64,000 bases of DNA from Acidovorax sp. A1169 (GCF_030704685.1 NZ_JAUZDX010000010.1:1-64000), one strand, 5' to 3'; numbered from the stretch's first letter, positions 43,261 to 52,755 are shown. A program made the numbers and translations. Notes: a model not told the origin generated them from the sequence alone.

Positions 43261-44949
43261 GTGAACCACGCCACTCCCAGCAGCCCTTACCAGACGGGCC
43301 TTGAGCGCACCCCCGCCAACCACCTGCCGCTCACGCCGCTGGGTTTTCTGGACCGCAGCGCACAGGTGCACCCCGACGGCATTGCCGTGGTGCATGCAGG
43401 CAGCACGCAGACCTGGGCACAGACCCGCGAGCGCGCCTACCGCCTGGCGAGCGCCCTGGCACGTCGCGGCGTGCAGCGCGGCGACACCGTGGCCATCCTC
43501 GCGCCCAATACCCCGGCCATGCTGGAGGCGCACCTGGGCATCCCGCTGTGCGGTGCGGTCATCAATGCCATCAACTGCCGGCTCGATGCCGAGGGCATCG
43601 CCTTCATCCTGCAGCACGGCGAGGCGCGCATTCTGCTGGTGGACAGCGAGTTCGCGGCGCTGGCAGACAAGGCCGTTGCGGGCCTGGACCAGCCGCCGCT
43701 GGTGGTCGCCATCCACGATGCGGGCCTGCCCGCGCAGCCGGCCTTCGGTGCAATCGACTACGAAGCCCTGCTGTCCGAGGGCGACCCGGCCTTCGAAGGC
43801 CTGTGGCCCGAGGACGAGTGGGACCCCATCGCGCTGAACTACACCTCGGGCACCACGGGCGACCCCAAGGGCGTGGTGCCCAGCCACCGCGGCGCCTACC
43901 TCATGAGCCTGCTGCAGCTGACCGACTGGGCGATGCCGCGCAAGCCCGTCTACTTGTGGACGCTGCCCATGTTCCATGCCAACGGCTGGTGCTTCACCTG
44001 GGCCATCACGGCGGCAGAGGGCACGCATGTGTGCCTGCGCAAGGTCACGGCCAAGGCGATATTCGAAGCCATTGCCGAGTATGGCGTGGACCATTTCTGC
44101 GCCGCGCCCACGGTGCTGGCCATGCTGGCGAATGCGCCGGCGCACGAGCGCATCGCGCTGCCGCGCCCGGTGCGCGTGCTCACGGCGGGCTCGCCGCCGC
44201 CCGCAGCCATCCTGCAGGCAATTGCCGCCATGGGCTTCGACGTGGACCATGTGTACGGCATCACCGAGGTCTCGGGCACGCCGGTGAGCTGCGTGCGCCA
44301 GCCGGGCTGGGCAACCTTGCCCGAGGCCGGCCGCGCCCAGCTGCAGGCGCGCCAGGGCGTGCGCGCTGCTGCGCTGGAGCATCTGCGCGTGCTCGACCCC
44401 GACACGCTGCAGCCCGTGCCGGCCGATGGCGTGACCCCCGGCGAGATCATGCTGCGCGGCAACACGGTGATGAAGGGCTACCTCAAGAACCCCGGCGCCA
44501 CGGCCAAGGCCTTCGCGGGCGGCTGGTTCCACACCGGCGACATCGCGGTGCTGCACCCCGATGGCTATGTGCAGATCACCGACCGGTCGAAGGACGTGAT
44601 CATCTCGGGCGGCGAGAACATCTCCTCGGTGGAGGTGGAAGACGTGCTGCACCGCCACCCCGCCGTGCTGCTGGCCGCCGTGGTGGCCCAGCCCGACGAG
44701 CGCTGGGGCGAGGTGCCCTGCGCCTTCGTGGAGCTCAAGCCCGACGCGGTGGGCAGCGTGAGCGCCGAGGAACTGATAGCCTTCTGCCGCAGCCATCTGG
44801 CGCGCTTCAAGTGCCCGCGCCAGGTCGTGTTCGAGGCCTTGCCCAAGACGGCCACCGGCAAGATCCAGAAGTTTCGCCTGCGCGAGATCGCGGGCAGCCG
44901 CGAGGCCATCACGCGGCTGGCGCATGTTCAGCCCGAGCCCGCAGGCTGA
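43261..44949 (+). CDS. Acyl-CoA synthetase (AMP-binding, medium/long-chain type)
   Basis: A 562-residue ANL-superfamily ligase that adenylates a carboxylic acid and transfers it to CoA. The start is GTG 43261, preceded by an AAGGAG site. P-loop motif YTSGTTGDPKGVV is near residue 196, an acyl-pocket region WTLPMFHANGWCFTW near 238, YGITEVSG near 333, the hinge TGDIAVLHPDGYVQITDRSKDVI near 432, and the C-terminal catalytic lysine in PKTATGKIQKFRLRE near 535. It groups with AlkK/DmdB-like synthetases. It is cotranscribed with a nitroreductase and converges on a Crp-type regulator, with 4 bases between stops. Confidence 0.93.
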   Translation: MNHATPSSPYQTGLERTPANHLPLTPLGFLDRSAQVHPDGIAVVHAGSTQTWAQTRERAYRLASALARRGVQRGDTVAILAPNTPAMLEAHLGIPLCGAVINAINCRLDAEGIAFILQHGEARILLVDSEFAALADKAVAGLDQPPLVVAIHDAGLPAQPAFGAIDYEALLSEGDPAFEGLWPEDEWDPIALNYTSGTTGDPKGVVPSHRGAYLMSLLQLTDWAMPRKPVYLWTLPMFHANGWCFTWAITAAEGTHVCLRKVTAKAIFEAIAEYGVDHFCAAPTVLAMLANAPAHERIALPRPVRVLTAGSPPPAAILQAIAAMGFDVDHVYGITEVSGTPVSCVRQPGWATLPEAGRAQLQARQGVRAAALEHLRVLDPDTLQPVPADGVTPGEIMLRGNTVMKGYLKNPGATAKAFAGGWFHTGDIAVLHPDGYVQITDRSKDVIISGGENISSVEVEDVLHRHPAVLLAAVVAQPDERWGEVPCAFVELKPDAVGSVSAEELIAFCRSHLARFKCPRQVVFEALPKTATGKIQKFRLREIAGSREAITRLAHVQPEPAG

Positions 44950-44953
44950 GCGT

Positions 44954-45688
44954 TCAGCCTTCGCGGGCGATCGACTGCAGCACCTTCAGGTCGATCACCT
45001 CGATCGATCCGTAACCCAGCCGAATCGCACCGCGGTCCTGCAGCTCCTGCAGCGCCCGGTTGGCCACCTGGCGCGACACGCCCGACAGGCGCCCCAGCTC
45101 CTCCTGCGACAGCGTGATGCGCCGCGCGGTGTTGGGGAATAGCGCATCGTTGAACAGCCCCGACAGGCTGTAGGCCACCTGCGCCGTGGTGTCACCCAGC
45201 CGGTCGGTCTGCACCTGCGCCACATAGTGGGCTAGGCGCGCGTTGAGCTGCCCGATCAGCCACAGCGCAAACGGATGGCTCTCGTGCAGCAGGCGTAAAA
45301 ACTCGCTGCGCGGCAGCAGCGCCACCACGCTGTCGGTCAGCGCCGTCACGGCATAGGGCCGGGGCTCGTCCTTGAGCACCGAGCCCTCGCCGAACCAGGC
45401 GCCCGAGGGCACGCCCGCAAAGGTGCTGGTGCGGCCTTCGGCGGTGATGTTGTCCAGCTTGAGCATGCCCTCCATCACCCCCGCCCAGTGCGCCGTGGGC
45501 GTGCCGCGCGCAAACACCGCACCGCCCGCAGGGTAGCTGCGCACCGTGATCGCCTTGCGTACGCGCGCGGCCTCCTCGGCGGTCAGGCTGGACATCCAGG
45601 GTGATTGGGCGAGGAAGAGGGCGAGGGGATCAGCGGTCATGGCGTCCGTGGCGTCAAAGGTGGGCGCTTGGATTGTGGCGGCGATCAT
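44954..45688 (-). CDS. Crp/Fnr-family transcriptional regulator without iron-sulphur cysteines
   Basis: The 244-residue protein has an N-terminal cyclic-nucleotide-binding-like barrel (YPAGGAVFARGTPTAHWAGVMEGMLKL...GAWFGEGSVLKDEPRPYAVTALTDS) and a C-terminal winged helix (RITLSQEELGRLSGVSRQVANRALQELQDRGAI). There is no cysteine at all, so Fnr-type oxygen sensing is excluded. The cAMP-pocket pattern is only partly kept, so the ligand is unclear. ATG 45688 is chosen over an upstream TTG because GGAG sits 6 bases before it. The adjacent convergent nitroreductase-ligase operon is a possible target. Confidence 0.9.
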   Translation of the reverse strand: MIAATIQAPTFDATDAMTADPLALFLAQSPWMSSLTAEEAARVRKAITVRSYPAGGAVFARGTPTAHWAGVMEGMLKLDNITAEGRTSTFAGVPSGAWFGEGSVLKDEPRPYAVTALTDSVVALLPRSEFLRLLHESHPFALWLIGQLNARLAHYVAQVQTDRLGDTTAQVAYSLSGLFNDALFPNTARRITLSQEELGRLSGVSRQVANRALQELQDRGAIRLGYGSIEVIDLKVLQSIAREG

Positions 45689-45793
45689 GGTCGTCTCCAA
45701 TAGGGCAAAGCCTGTGTGCGACGTCTGCCGTGGTCGCCACCTGTGCTGTTGCGGAGGGTGGCGACCCTTCTCCGGGGCCGCTGCGGGCCGAGG

Positions 45794-47191
45794 TCACGGC
45801 GGCGGTGCGGGAGGTGCAACGGCCCTGGGCGCAGGTGCAGGCAAGGGCGCGGGCGAAGGGGTCGGCGCGGGCGCCGGCGGTGGCGCCATGGACTGCAGCA
45901 TGGCCAGCGCCAGGGTTTCGTACAGTGGCCGCGCCAGCATGCGCGAGACCAGGCTGGCAAGCATGGCGGCTGCCATGAGGCTGAGCACCATGGCGTGGCC
46001 GTCGACCATCTCCATGACGATGATGAAGGCTGTGAGCGGCGCCTGCGTGACTGCGGCCAGGAAGGCCGCCATGCCCATGGCGATGAGGGCAGGCGCGATG
46101 TCGGTGCCCAGAAGCAGCGACACGTTGTGGCCCACGCCCGCACCAATGGACAGGGAGGGCGCGAAGATGCCGCCGGGCACGCCCAGCCAGGCCGACAGCC
46201 AGGTGGCGATGAACTTGAGCGTGACGTAGAACGCCGGCATGTCCGCCTCGCCGGCCAGCATGTGCTTGACCGCTTCGGAGCCTGCGCCGAAGGTCGCGCC
46301 GCCGGTGGCCAGGCCGATCACCGCCACCACCAGCGCGCCGACCGCCGCGAAGCGGATGGGAAAGCGTGCGCGCAACTGGCAGGCGCGCTCGGAGGTGCCG
46401 GTGAGCGAGGCGGCCAGCAGCTTGGCGAACAGGCCGCCCAGCACGCCGCAAGCCAGCGCCACGCACAGGCCGGGCAGCAGCGCGTCCCAGCCCAGGTGGG
46501 GCACCTGGATGCGGCCGAAGTAGCTCAGGTTGCCGAACACCGAGACGCCCATCAGCCCCGCCAGCACGATGGCGGCGATGATGACGCCGCTGCTGCGCGA
46601 CTCCATCTTGCGCGAGAGTTCTTCGATGGCGAAGACCACGCCGGCCAGCGGCGCATTGAAGGCCGCCGCGATGCCCGCCGCGCCGCCAGCCACCAGCAGG
46701 GCATGGGCGGTGATGCCCGAGCGGTGGTCGAACCAGCGGCGCGCATGGTGCATGACGCCGGCCGCCACCTGCACCGAGGGGCCTTCGCGCCCGATGGACA
46801 GCCCCGCGAGGAAGCCCGCGCTGGCCAGCACGATCTTGGCGAACGACAGCCACAGCGAGACGAAGCGCCCGCGCCGTCCTGTCTCCAGGCTGGAATCCAG
46901 CGCCGAGATCACCTGCGGTATGCCCGAGCCCGCCGCACCGGGCGCCCAGCGCCGCGTGGCCCACACCACGGCCGCGGTGACGGCCGGCATCCACAGCAGC
47001 ACGGCCCAGCCACCCTGCCAGCGGTAGATGTGCAGGAACAGCTCGAACGCGGCATCGGCCAGCAGCGTGAAGGCCACCACGCACAAGCCGGCGGCGCAGG
47101 CGTAGGCGAGCACGATGGAGCGGTCCAGCCAGCGCCGGCCGTCCCTCAGCTCCTGGCGCAGGTTGTCGAAGAAATTGGGCTCATGGTTCAT
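45794..47191 (-). CDS. ClC-family chloride/proton antiporter
   Basis: A 465-residue ClC protein. Selectivity-filter motifs are GSGIPQV (near residue 92), GREGPSVQ with the gating glutamate (near 132) and GGIFAPSL (near 346). An internal glutamate in VFAIEELSRK matches the proton-transfer position, so it is probably a Cl-/H+ exchanger rather than a channel. A low-complexity proline/alanine tail of about 35 residues ends the protein. ATG 47191 (MNHEPNFFDNLRQEL) precedes the first helix. No CBS domains are present. It is divergent from the lipoprotein gene. Confidence 0.92.
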   Translation of the reverse strand: MNHEPNFFDNLRQELRDGRRWLDRSIVLAYACAAGLCVVAFTLLADAAFELFLHIYRWQGGWAVLLWMPAVTAAVVWATRRWAPGAAGSGIPQVISALDSSLETGRRGRFVSLWLSFAKIVLASAGFLAGLSIGREGPSVQVAAGVMHHARRWFDHRSGITAHALLVAGGAAGIAAAFNAPLAGVVFAIEELSRKMESRSSGVIIAAIVLAGLMGVSVFGNLSYFGRIQVPHLGWDALLPGLCVALACGVLGGLFAKLLAASLTGTSERACQLRARFPIRFAAVGALVVAVIGLATGGATFGAGSEAVKHMLAGEADMPAFYVTLKFIATWLSAWLGVPGGIFAPSLSIGAGVGHNVSLLLGTDIAPALIAMGMAAFLAAVTQAPLTAFIIVMEMVDGHAMVLSLMAAAMLASLVSRMLARPLYETLALAMLQSMAPPPAPAPTPSPAPLPAPAPRAVAPPAPPP

Positions 47192-47382
47192 GCGGGGCGT
47201 GCAGTGCGTGTGGTGTGCGAAGCGGCAGGGCGGCCATGGCCGTGGCCGCATGCAAGAAGCCTACCAAGCGGACCGGTGCGTGTTTCGGAAACAAGTTATC
47301 AGGGCCTGCAGGCCCTGGCCATGCGTTTTGCGCCGCTGGCAGTGCCAGAATGGGCCCATCACCAGAATATGGACGGAGCCCC

Positions 47383-48378
47383 ATGAACAGCCAGCGTAGT
47401 TTGCCGATCACCCTCAAGGCCGCGCTCTGCATCGCCGCCCTCGGGCTGTTGCAGGGATGTGCCACCCGGGCAGACGGCCGCGCCCGCGTGCAGGTGGTGT
47501 GCGCGGTGGACGCCACGGCCACCGAGTCGGTGGTGGACCTGCGCCAGCAGGGCGTGGTGCAGCAGCAGGTGGACTTCAAGGACGACACCGGCGCGCAGGC
47601 GCGCAGCTACACCGGCGCCGCGCTGTGGCCGCTGCTGCAGGCCTGCGCGCTGCAGTCGGATTCGGCCACGGACCTCCATGGGCAGCGCGCAGCGGCGCTG
47701 GGCCGTTATGTGCTCGCCAGCGGGGCCGAGGGCTACAGCGCCGTGTTCTCGGTGGGCGAGCTGCACCCGGATTTCGGCAACAAGGCCAGCGTCGTGGCTT
47801 ATGCAGAGGCTGGGGCAGGCGATGCCGATGCTGCGGGGACAGCGCCGTCGCTGCGCATCACCGCCCCGGGCGACCTGCAGGGCAGCCGCTATGTCGCCGG
47901 GCTTACGCGGCTCGAAGTGCGCGCGTCCGGCTCGGTGGGCGCGGGCAGCGGTGCGGCGCAGTCGCAGGCCGTGCAGGTGCTGGGCGCGGTGAAGAACACC
48001 CTGCGCCTCGATGAAGCGGCCCTGCGCGCGCTGCCGGCGGTCACGCAGGTGGTGGGCGGGCGCCGCTACACCGGCGTGGACCTGTGGGCGCTGCTGAGCG
48101 CCGTGGCCGGTATCGAGGCCGACAGGGCCAGCGGTGCCAACGTGCAGGGCATGTACCTGGTGGCCACCGGGGCCGATGGCTACCAGGCCCTGGTATCGCT
48201 GGCCGAAATGAGCCCCGAGCTGGGCAACCAGCGCGTGCTGATCGCCTACCGCCTGGACGAGCAGCCGCTGGCGCGCGGCATGGCGCGGCTGGTGGTGGCC
48301 GGCGATGGCAAGGCCGGCCGCTCAGTGTCGGCGCTCGAAGCCATCGAGGTGTTTGCGGCAGCGCCAGCTGTGCCGTAG
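47383..48378 (+). CDS. Lipoprotein with two molybdopterin-oxidoreductase-like repeats
   Basis: The 331-residue protein has a lipoprotein signal (ITLKAALCIAALGLLQGC, lipobox LQGC near residue 26). Two similar halves follow: YTGAALWPLLQA...YVLASGAEGYSAVFSVGELHPDFGN near residues 76-125, and YTGVDLWALLSA...YLVATGADGYQALVSLAEMSPELGN near 227-277. This G-L..LL...G.....V.A.DGY...........G pattern belongs to the oxidoreductase molybdopterin-binding superfamily (PF00174), here without the usual catalytic cysteine context. It could be a non-catalytic binding protein. ATG 47383 has GGAG upstream. Function unknown. Confidence 0.7.
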   Translation: MNSQRSLPITLKAALCIAALGLLQGCATRADGRARVQVVCAVDATATESVVDLRQQGVVQQQVDFKDDTGAQARSYTGAALWPLLQACALQSDSATDLHGQRAAALGRYVLASGAEGYSAVFSVGELHPDFGNKASVVAYAEAGAGDADAAGTAPSLRITAPGDLQGSRYVAGLTRLEVRASGSVGAGSGAAQSQAVQVLGAVKNTLRLDEAALRALPAVTQVVGGRRYTGVDLWALLSAVAGIEADRASGANVQGMYLVATGADGYQALVSLAEMSPELGNQRVLIAYRLDEQPLARGMARLVVAGDGKAGRSVSALEAIEVFAAAPAVP

Positions 48379-48694
48379 CACAGCCGGGGCGGGCAAGGTC
48401 CTGCGGCGGTGCCGGGCAGTGCGGGATTGCTCGGCTGGCCAACACCCGCACTGCAAAAATCAAAGATGTCGCATGACAAAGGGTTTTCCCTATGGTATGT
48501 GTGAATGTTAACGTTAACATCAACCCATTCCAGCCATTTGACGCGGTTTGAAGTGCGTTTGCGAAGGGCGCAACCATGCCGAATGGCCCCCTGCCAGCCC
48601 CAAGACCGTTGCCTTGTGCCGGTGAAAAGGCTGCCGAGAGGCACTTGTACGACCTGTTGATCCGCTCTGACCACCCACCAGCCCCGCCACCACC
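48379..48694. promoter_or_regulatory. Promoter region of the glucarate operon
   Basis: This gap of about 316 bases contains no gene. Its GC falls around 48465-48525, where the operator-like palindrome lies. The 170 bases after the palindrome could form a leader, but no known riboswitch was recognised. Confidence 0.45.
48505..48520. promoter_or_regulatory. Perfect 16-bp palindrome, candidate sugar-acid operator
   Basis: ATGTTAACGTTAACAT is fully symmetric and resembles LacI/GntR-family operators. It lies 175 bases before the kdgD start. No regulator gene is adjacent, so the binding protein must be encoded elsewhere. Confidence 0.55.
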
Positions 48695-49606
48695 ATGAAC
48701 CCGCAAGAACTCAAATCCATCATGGGCTCCGGCCTGCTCTCGTTCCCCGTCACGGACTTCGATGCCCAGGGCGACTTCAACCCCAAGGGCTACGCCGCAC
48801 GCCTGGAATGGCTGGCCCCCTATGGCGCCACCGCCCTGTTCGCCGCCGGCGGCACGGGTGAGTATTTCTCGCTCTCGGGCGCCGAGTACGGCCAGGTCGT
48901 CAAGACCGCGGTGGACACCTGCCGCGGCAAGGTGCCCATCATTGCCGGTGCCGGCGGCCCCACCCGCACCGCCATCGCCCACGCCCAGGAGGCCGAGCGC
49001 CTGGGTGCCCACGGCATCCTGCTCTTGCCCCACTACCTGACCGAAGCCGGCCAGGAGGGTTTGATCGAGCATGTGGCCGCAGTCTGCAACAGCGTGAAGT
49101 TCGGCGTCATCGTCTACAACCGCGACCGCACCAAGCTGACGGCCAACTCGCTGGCCATCCTGGCCGAGCGCTGCCCGAACCTGATCGGCTTCAAGGACGG
49201 CGTGGGCAACATCGAGACCATGTCCTCGATCTTCATGAAGATGGGCGACCGCTTCTCCTACCTGGGCGGGTTGCCCACGGCCGAGGTGTATGCAGCGGCG
49301 TACAAGGCGCTGGGCACGCCGGTGTACTCGTCGGCGGTGTTCAACTTCATCCCGAAGACGGCGATGGACTTCTACAAGGCCGTGGCGTCCGACGACATGG
49401 CCACGCAGCACCGGCTGCTCAAGGACTTCTTCATGCCTTACCTGGACATCCGCAACAAGGTGGAAGGCTATGGCGTGAGCATCATCAAGGCCGGCGCCAC
49501 CATCGTGGGCCATGGTGCGGGGCCGGTGCGTGCGCCGCTGACGGACCTCAAGCCCGCCGAGGTGGAGCAACTGAAAGCGCTCATTGCAAAGCTCGGCCCG
49601 CAGTAA
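48695..49606 (+). CDS. kdgD: 5-dehydro-4-deoxyglucarate dehydratase
   Basis: The 303-residue member of the DHDPS/NAL aldolase family removes water and CO2 from 5-keto-4-deoxyglucarate to give alpha-ketoglutarate semialdehyde. The Schiff-base lysine is K167 in [10 protein letters not shown], the partner tyrosine is Y141 in VIVYNRD, and the GTGEY substrate loop is near residue 54. The length equals characterised KdgD enzymes. Followed by a Bug receptor and gudD in the same direction, it forms a D-glucarate route. The semialdehyde dehydrogenase for the last step is not in the window. Confidence 0.95.
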   Translation: MNPQELKSIMGSGLLSFPVTDFDAQGDFNPKGYAARLEWLAPYGATALFAAGGTGEYFSLSGAEYGQVVKTAVDTCRGKVPIIAGAGGPTRTAIAHAQEAERLGAHGILLLPHYLTEAGQEGLIEHVAAVCNSVKFGVIVYNRDRTKLTANSLAILAERCPNLIGFKDGVGNIETMSSIFMKMGDRFSYLGGLPTAEVYAAAYKALGTPVYSSAVFNFIPKTAMDFYKAVASDDMATQHRLLKDFFMPYLDIRNKVEGYGVSIIKAGATIVGHGAGPVRAPLTDLKPAEVEQLKALIAKLGPQ

Positions 49607-49696
49607 GCGCAGCCTCCGCCCCACGCAAACCCTTTGATCACCAAGGCCCCGCAGAGGGCTGCCGAAACGACACCACCCCCTCCGGAGACATCCACC

Positions 49697-50668
49697 ATGT
49701 TCGTCAAAAAACTGCTGCTGCTTGCCAGCGCCTGCACCCTGGCCTTTGCCGCAACGGCGCAGACCACCCCCTGGCCCGAGAAGCCCGTGACCATCGTCGT
49801 GCCGTTCCCGGCCGGTGGCTCCACCGACATGGTGGCGCGCGCCATGGCCCTGCAAATGGGCGAAAAGCTCGGCCAGAGCTTCGTGGTGGACAACCGCCCC
49901 GGTGCCACGGGCACGCTGGGCGCCGGCTCGGTCAAGCGTGCTGCGCCCGATGGCTACACGCTGCTGGTGTCGTCCCTGGGCGCCTTCGTCGTGGCACCGC
50001 ACCTGCTCAAGAGCGTGCCGTACGACGCGCTCAAGGATTTCGACTACATCAGCGTGCCCGTGCAGGCGCCCAATGTGCTGGTGGCCGCGCCCAACCAGAA
50101 GGCGCGCACCGTGAAGGAGGTGGTCGCCCAGCTCAAGGCCAACCCCGGCAAGGTGAGCTTCGCCAGTTCGGGCAACGGCTCGTCGGACCACCTCTCGGCC
50201 GAAGTGTTCTGGCAGCAGAGCGGCACCGAAGGCCTGCACATCCCCTACAAGGGCGGCGCACCGGCCATCAACGACCTGCTGGGCGGGCAGGTGGAGTTCT
50301 CGTTCCAGAACGTGAACGCCGTGCTGCAGCACATCCGCGCCGGCAAGCTGCATGCGATTGCCGTCACCGGCGACAAGCGCAGCCCCGTGCTGCCCGACGT
50401 GCCCACCCTCGCCGAGGCCGGCGTGGCCGGCGCCGAGGTCTACTCGTGGCAGGGCATGGCCGCGCCCAAGGGCCTGCCCGCCGCCGTGAAGAAGAAGCTC
50501 TCGGACGCCGCCATCGCCGCCATGAACGACCCCGCCGTGAAGAAGCGCATGCTCGATCAGGGCCTGGAGATCGTGGCCAGCACGCCCGAAGCCTTCACCG
50601 CCTACCAGGCGCGCGAGTTCGCGCGCTGGAAGACAGTGATCGAAACCCGCAAGATAACTGCCGATTGA
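49697..50668 (+). CDS. Bug-family (TctC) receptor, probably for glucarate/galactarate
   Basis: The 323-residue receptor has a signal peptide MFVKKLLLLASACTLAFAATAQ and family segments WPEKPVTIVVPFPAGGSTDMVARAM near residue 26, FVVDNRPGATGTLGAGSV near 59, LHIPYKGGAPAINDLLGGQVEF near 178 and VLPDVPTLAEAGV near 233. Placement between kdgD and gudD makes an aldaric acid the probable ligand. The start at 49697 follows a GGAG site in TCCGGAGACATCCACC. As elsewhere in this window, the TctAB membrane partners are absent. Confidence 0.92.
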   Translation: MFVKKLLLLASACTLAFAATAQTTPWPEKPVTIVVPFPAGGSTDMVARAMALQMGEKLGQSFVVDNRPGATGTLGAGSVKRAAPDGYTLLVSSLGAFVVAPHLLKSVPYDALKDFDYISVPVQAPNVLVAAPNQKARTVKEVVAQLKANPGKVSFASSGNGSSDHLSAEVFWQQSGTEGLHIPYKGGAPAINDLLGGQVEFSFQNVNAVLQHIRAGKLHAIAVTGDKRSPVLPDVPTLAEAGVAGAEVYSWQGMAAPKGLPAAVKKKLSDAAIAAMNDPAVKKRMLDQGLEIVASTPEAFTAYQAREFARWKTVIETRKITAD

Positions 50669-50715
50669 TTTCTCCATGAGGCGTCTTCGCGCCTCCCTAC
50701 CTGATTCTCGACACC

Positions 50716-52068
50716 ATGAACGCCTCTTCTACACCGTTGGCCACCAGCACCCCCGTCGTCACCGAGCTGCGCGTGGTGCCCGTGGCGGGCCACGACAGCA
50801 TGCTCATGAACCTGAGCGGCGCGCACGGCCCCTTCTTCACGCGCAACCTGATCATCCTGCGCGACAGCGCAGGCAACACCGGGGTGGGCGAGGTGCCCGG
50901 TGGCGAGAAGATCCGCCAGACCATCGAGGACGCACGGCCGCTGATCGTGGGCCGGCCCATCGGCCACCACAACGCCGTGCTCAACGCCATGCGCGCCCAG
51001 TTCGCCGACCGCGATGCGGGCGGGCGCGGCCTGCAGACCTTCGATCTGCGCATCACCATCCACGCCGTGACGGCGGTGGAGTCGGCCTTTCTGGACCTGC
51101 TGGGCCAGCATCTGAACGTGCCCGTGGCCGCGCTGCTGGGCGAGGGCGTGCAGCGCGATGCGGTGCAGATGCTGGGCTACCTGTTCTACGTGGGTGACCG
51201 CGCCAGGACCGACCTGGCCTACCGCACCGAGCCCGGTGCCGACAACGACTGGTTTCGCCTGCGCAACGAGAAGGCCATGACCGCCGATGGCATCGTGCGC
51301 CTGGCCGAGGCGGCGTACGAGCGCTATGGCTTTGCCGACTTCAAGCTCAAGGGCGGCGTGCTGCGCGGCGAGGAAGAGGTCGAGGCCATCCGCGCGCTGC
51401 ACGAGCGCTTTCCCGAAGCGCGTGTCACGCTCGACCCCAACGGCGGCTGGCTGCTGAAAGACGCCATCCGCATCACGCGCGACCTGCACGGCGTGATGGC
51501 CTATGCCGAAGACCCCTGCGGTGCCGAGGGCGTGTTCTCGGGCCGCGAGGTGATGGCCGAGTTCCGCCGCGCCACGGGTCTGCCCACCGCCACCAACATG
51601 GTCGCCACCGACTGGCGCGAAATGGCGCATAGCCTGGCTCTGCAGTCGGTGGACATACCGCTGGCCGACCCGCATTTCTGGACCATGGCCGGATCGGTGC
51701 GCGTGGCGCAGATGTGCCAGGCCTTCGGCCTGACCTGGGGCTCGCATTCGAACAACCACTTCGACGTCTCGCTGGCCATGTTCACCCACGTGGGCGCCGC
51801 CGCCCCCGGCCGCGTGACCGCCATCGACACGCACTGGATCTGGCAGGACGGCGAGCGCCTGACCAAGGAGCCGTTCCAGATCAAGGACGGGTTCATAGCG
51901 CTGCCCCAAAAGCCCGGCCTGGGCGTGGAGCTGGACATGGACGAGGTCGAGCGTGCCCACCGCCTGTACCTGGAGCATGGCCTTGGTGCGCGCGACGACG
52001 CCATCGCCATGCAGTACCTGATCCCGGGGTGGAAGTTCAACAACAAGGCGCCTTGCATGGTGCGATGA
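50716..52068 (+). CDS. gudD: D-glucarate dehydratase
   Basis: A 450-residue enolase-superfamily enzyme that dehydrates D-glucarate to 5-keto-4-deoxyglucarate. The base motif K210-L-K212 is in DFKLKGG, metal ligands are D240 and N242 in LDPNGG and E265 in AEDPCG, and the acid/base H344 is in WGSHSNNH. All residues expected of GudD are kept. It supplies the substrate of the upstream KdgD. Last gene of the three-gene operon, with a 47-base gap after the Bug gene. It may also accept idarate, as known for the family. Confidence 0.96.
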   Translation: MNASSTPLATSTPVVTELRVVPVAGHDSMLMNLSGAHGPFFTRNLIILRDSAGNTGVGEVPGGEKIRQTIEDARPLIVGRPIGHHNAVLNAMRAQFADRDAGGRGLQTFDLRITIHAVTAVESAFLDLLGQHLNVPVAALLGEGVQRDAVQMLGYLFYVGDRARTDLAYRTEPGADNDWFRLRNEKAMTADGIVRLAEAAYERYGFADFKLKGGVLRGEEEVEAIRALHERFPEARVTLDPNGGWLLKDAIRITRDLHGVMAYAEDPCGAEGVFSGREVMAEFRRATGLPTATNMVATDWREMAHSLALQSVDIPLADPHFWTMAGSVRVAQMCQAFGLTWGSHSNNHFDVSLAMFTHVGAAAPGRVTAIDTHWIWQDGERLTKEPFQIKDGFIALPQKPGLGVELDMDEVERAHRLYLEHGLGARDDAIAMQYLIPGWKFNNKAPCMVR

Positions 52069-52269
52069 GGGCACGCGTGTCACGCGCAGTGAGGCAGCCA
52101 TGTCGCCTGGCACGCAGGCAGCAGGCGTGTCCGTCGGGGCGGGCGTGCCCTGCGCGCTGGGGTGGGTTGCCGATTGCCCATGGGCATGGACACCGCGGCA
52201 CTGCGGATGGAACCCGGCACGGGTACGGTTATCATGGTGGCCTGTCCTCCATTGGAACCGTCCCGCTCC

Positions 52270-52626
52270 ATGCGCCGGCTGCTCGCCGTTCTCCTGCTGC
52301 TGTCTTTCTTCTGCCAGGCCTTTGCAACGGCCGGGCAGTTGGTGGCGTTGGGCCATGGCGAATCGTTCCAGGCAAGCCATGCTGAAATGCACTGGGAAGG
52401 CGTTGCGCACCACCATGACGAAGACGGTGTGGCGCACCAGGACGACTCCTCCGAGTCCATCGCGCACATGCTCGCCGATGCCGGCCCCGGCACGGCGGCG
52501 CTGATCCAGGCTCCGGTGCTGGCCTTGCTCGTCGACCGCCCGCCTGCTCCGGCAGAGGTGGCCGAAGCTGCCGCTCCACCTCCTTACCTTGACGGCCTGC
52601 GAAGGCCCCCTCGACTGATCTCCTGA
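52270..52626 (+). CDS. Small exported His-rich protein, CzcI-like
   Basis: The 118-residue protein starts at ATG 52270 with the signal peptide MRRLLAVLLLLSFFCQAFATA, followed by a short metal-binding-like stretch (HGESFQASHAEMHWEGVAHHHDEDGVAHQDD, residues about 31-61). The C-terminal part is proline/alanine-rich. Position and composition match CzcI-type small proteins that open cobalt-zinc-cadmium efflux operons. It probably acts in the periplasm as a metal sensor or buffer. The CzcC-like gene follows after 129 bases containing two hairpins. Confidence 0.75.
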   Translation: MRRLLAVLLLLSFFCQAFATAGQLVALGHGESFQASHAEMHWEGVAHHHDEDGVAHQDDSSESIAHMLADAGPGTAALIQAPVLALLVDRPPAPAEVAEAAAPPPYLDGLRRPPRLIS

Positions 52627-52644
52627 CCCCACCGTAGCGCCGGC

Positions 52645-52661
52645 GCCTTGGTTCCCAAGGC
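52645..52661. terminator. Small hairpin after the CzcI-like gene, possible weak terminator
   Basis: GCCTTGG-TTC-CCAAGGC is a perfect 7-bp stem, followed by CCCGGTTGTTTG. The T-run is poor, so termination would be partial at best. Confidence 0.4.
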
Positions 52662-52680
52662 CCCGGTTGTTTGTCGGTGC

Positions 52681-52732
52681 GATCAGTGCCTGTGGCCCCG
52701 CGCCTGTGCGTGTTCCGGGGCCAGTGCTGATC
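52681..52732. promoter_or_regulatory. Long stem-loop in the CzcI-CzcC intergenic region
   Basis: GATCAG...GGCCCCG (52681-52700) pairs with CGGGGCC...CTGATC (52716-52732), leaving a 15-base loop. It ends 23 bases before the CzcC-like GTG start. It could attenuate or stabilise the downstream mRNA; this is inference from structure only. Confidence 0.4.
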
Positions 52733-52755
52733 GCCGTTGATCAGTCAGGATTCAC

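Noticed and set aside
8682..50668. Treating the three Bug receptors as parts of complete tripartite transporters
   Set aside because: No TctA or TctB membrane subunits are encoded next to any of them, so only orphan receptor function can be supported.
48041..50677. An 878-codon minus-strand frame opposite kdgD and the Bug gene
   Set aside because: It covers two well-identified plus-strand genes and is a typical shadow of GC-rich coding sequence. The same applies to long frames opposite the acyl-CoA synthetase (42556-44925) and gudD (50602-52632).
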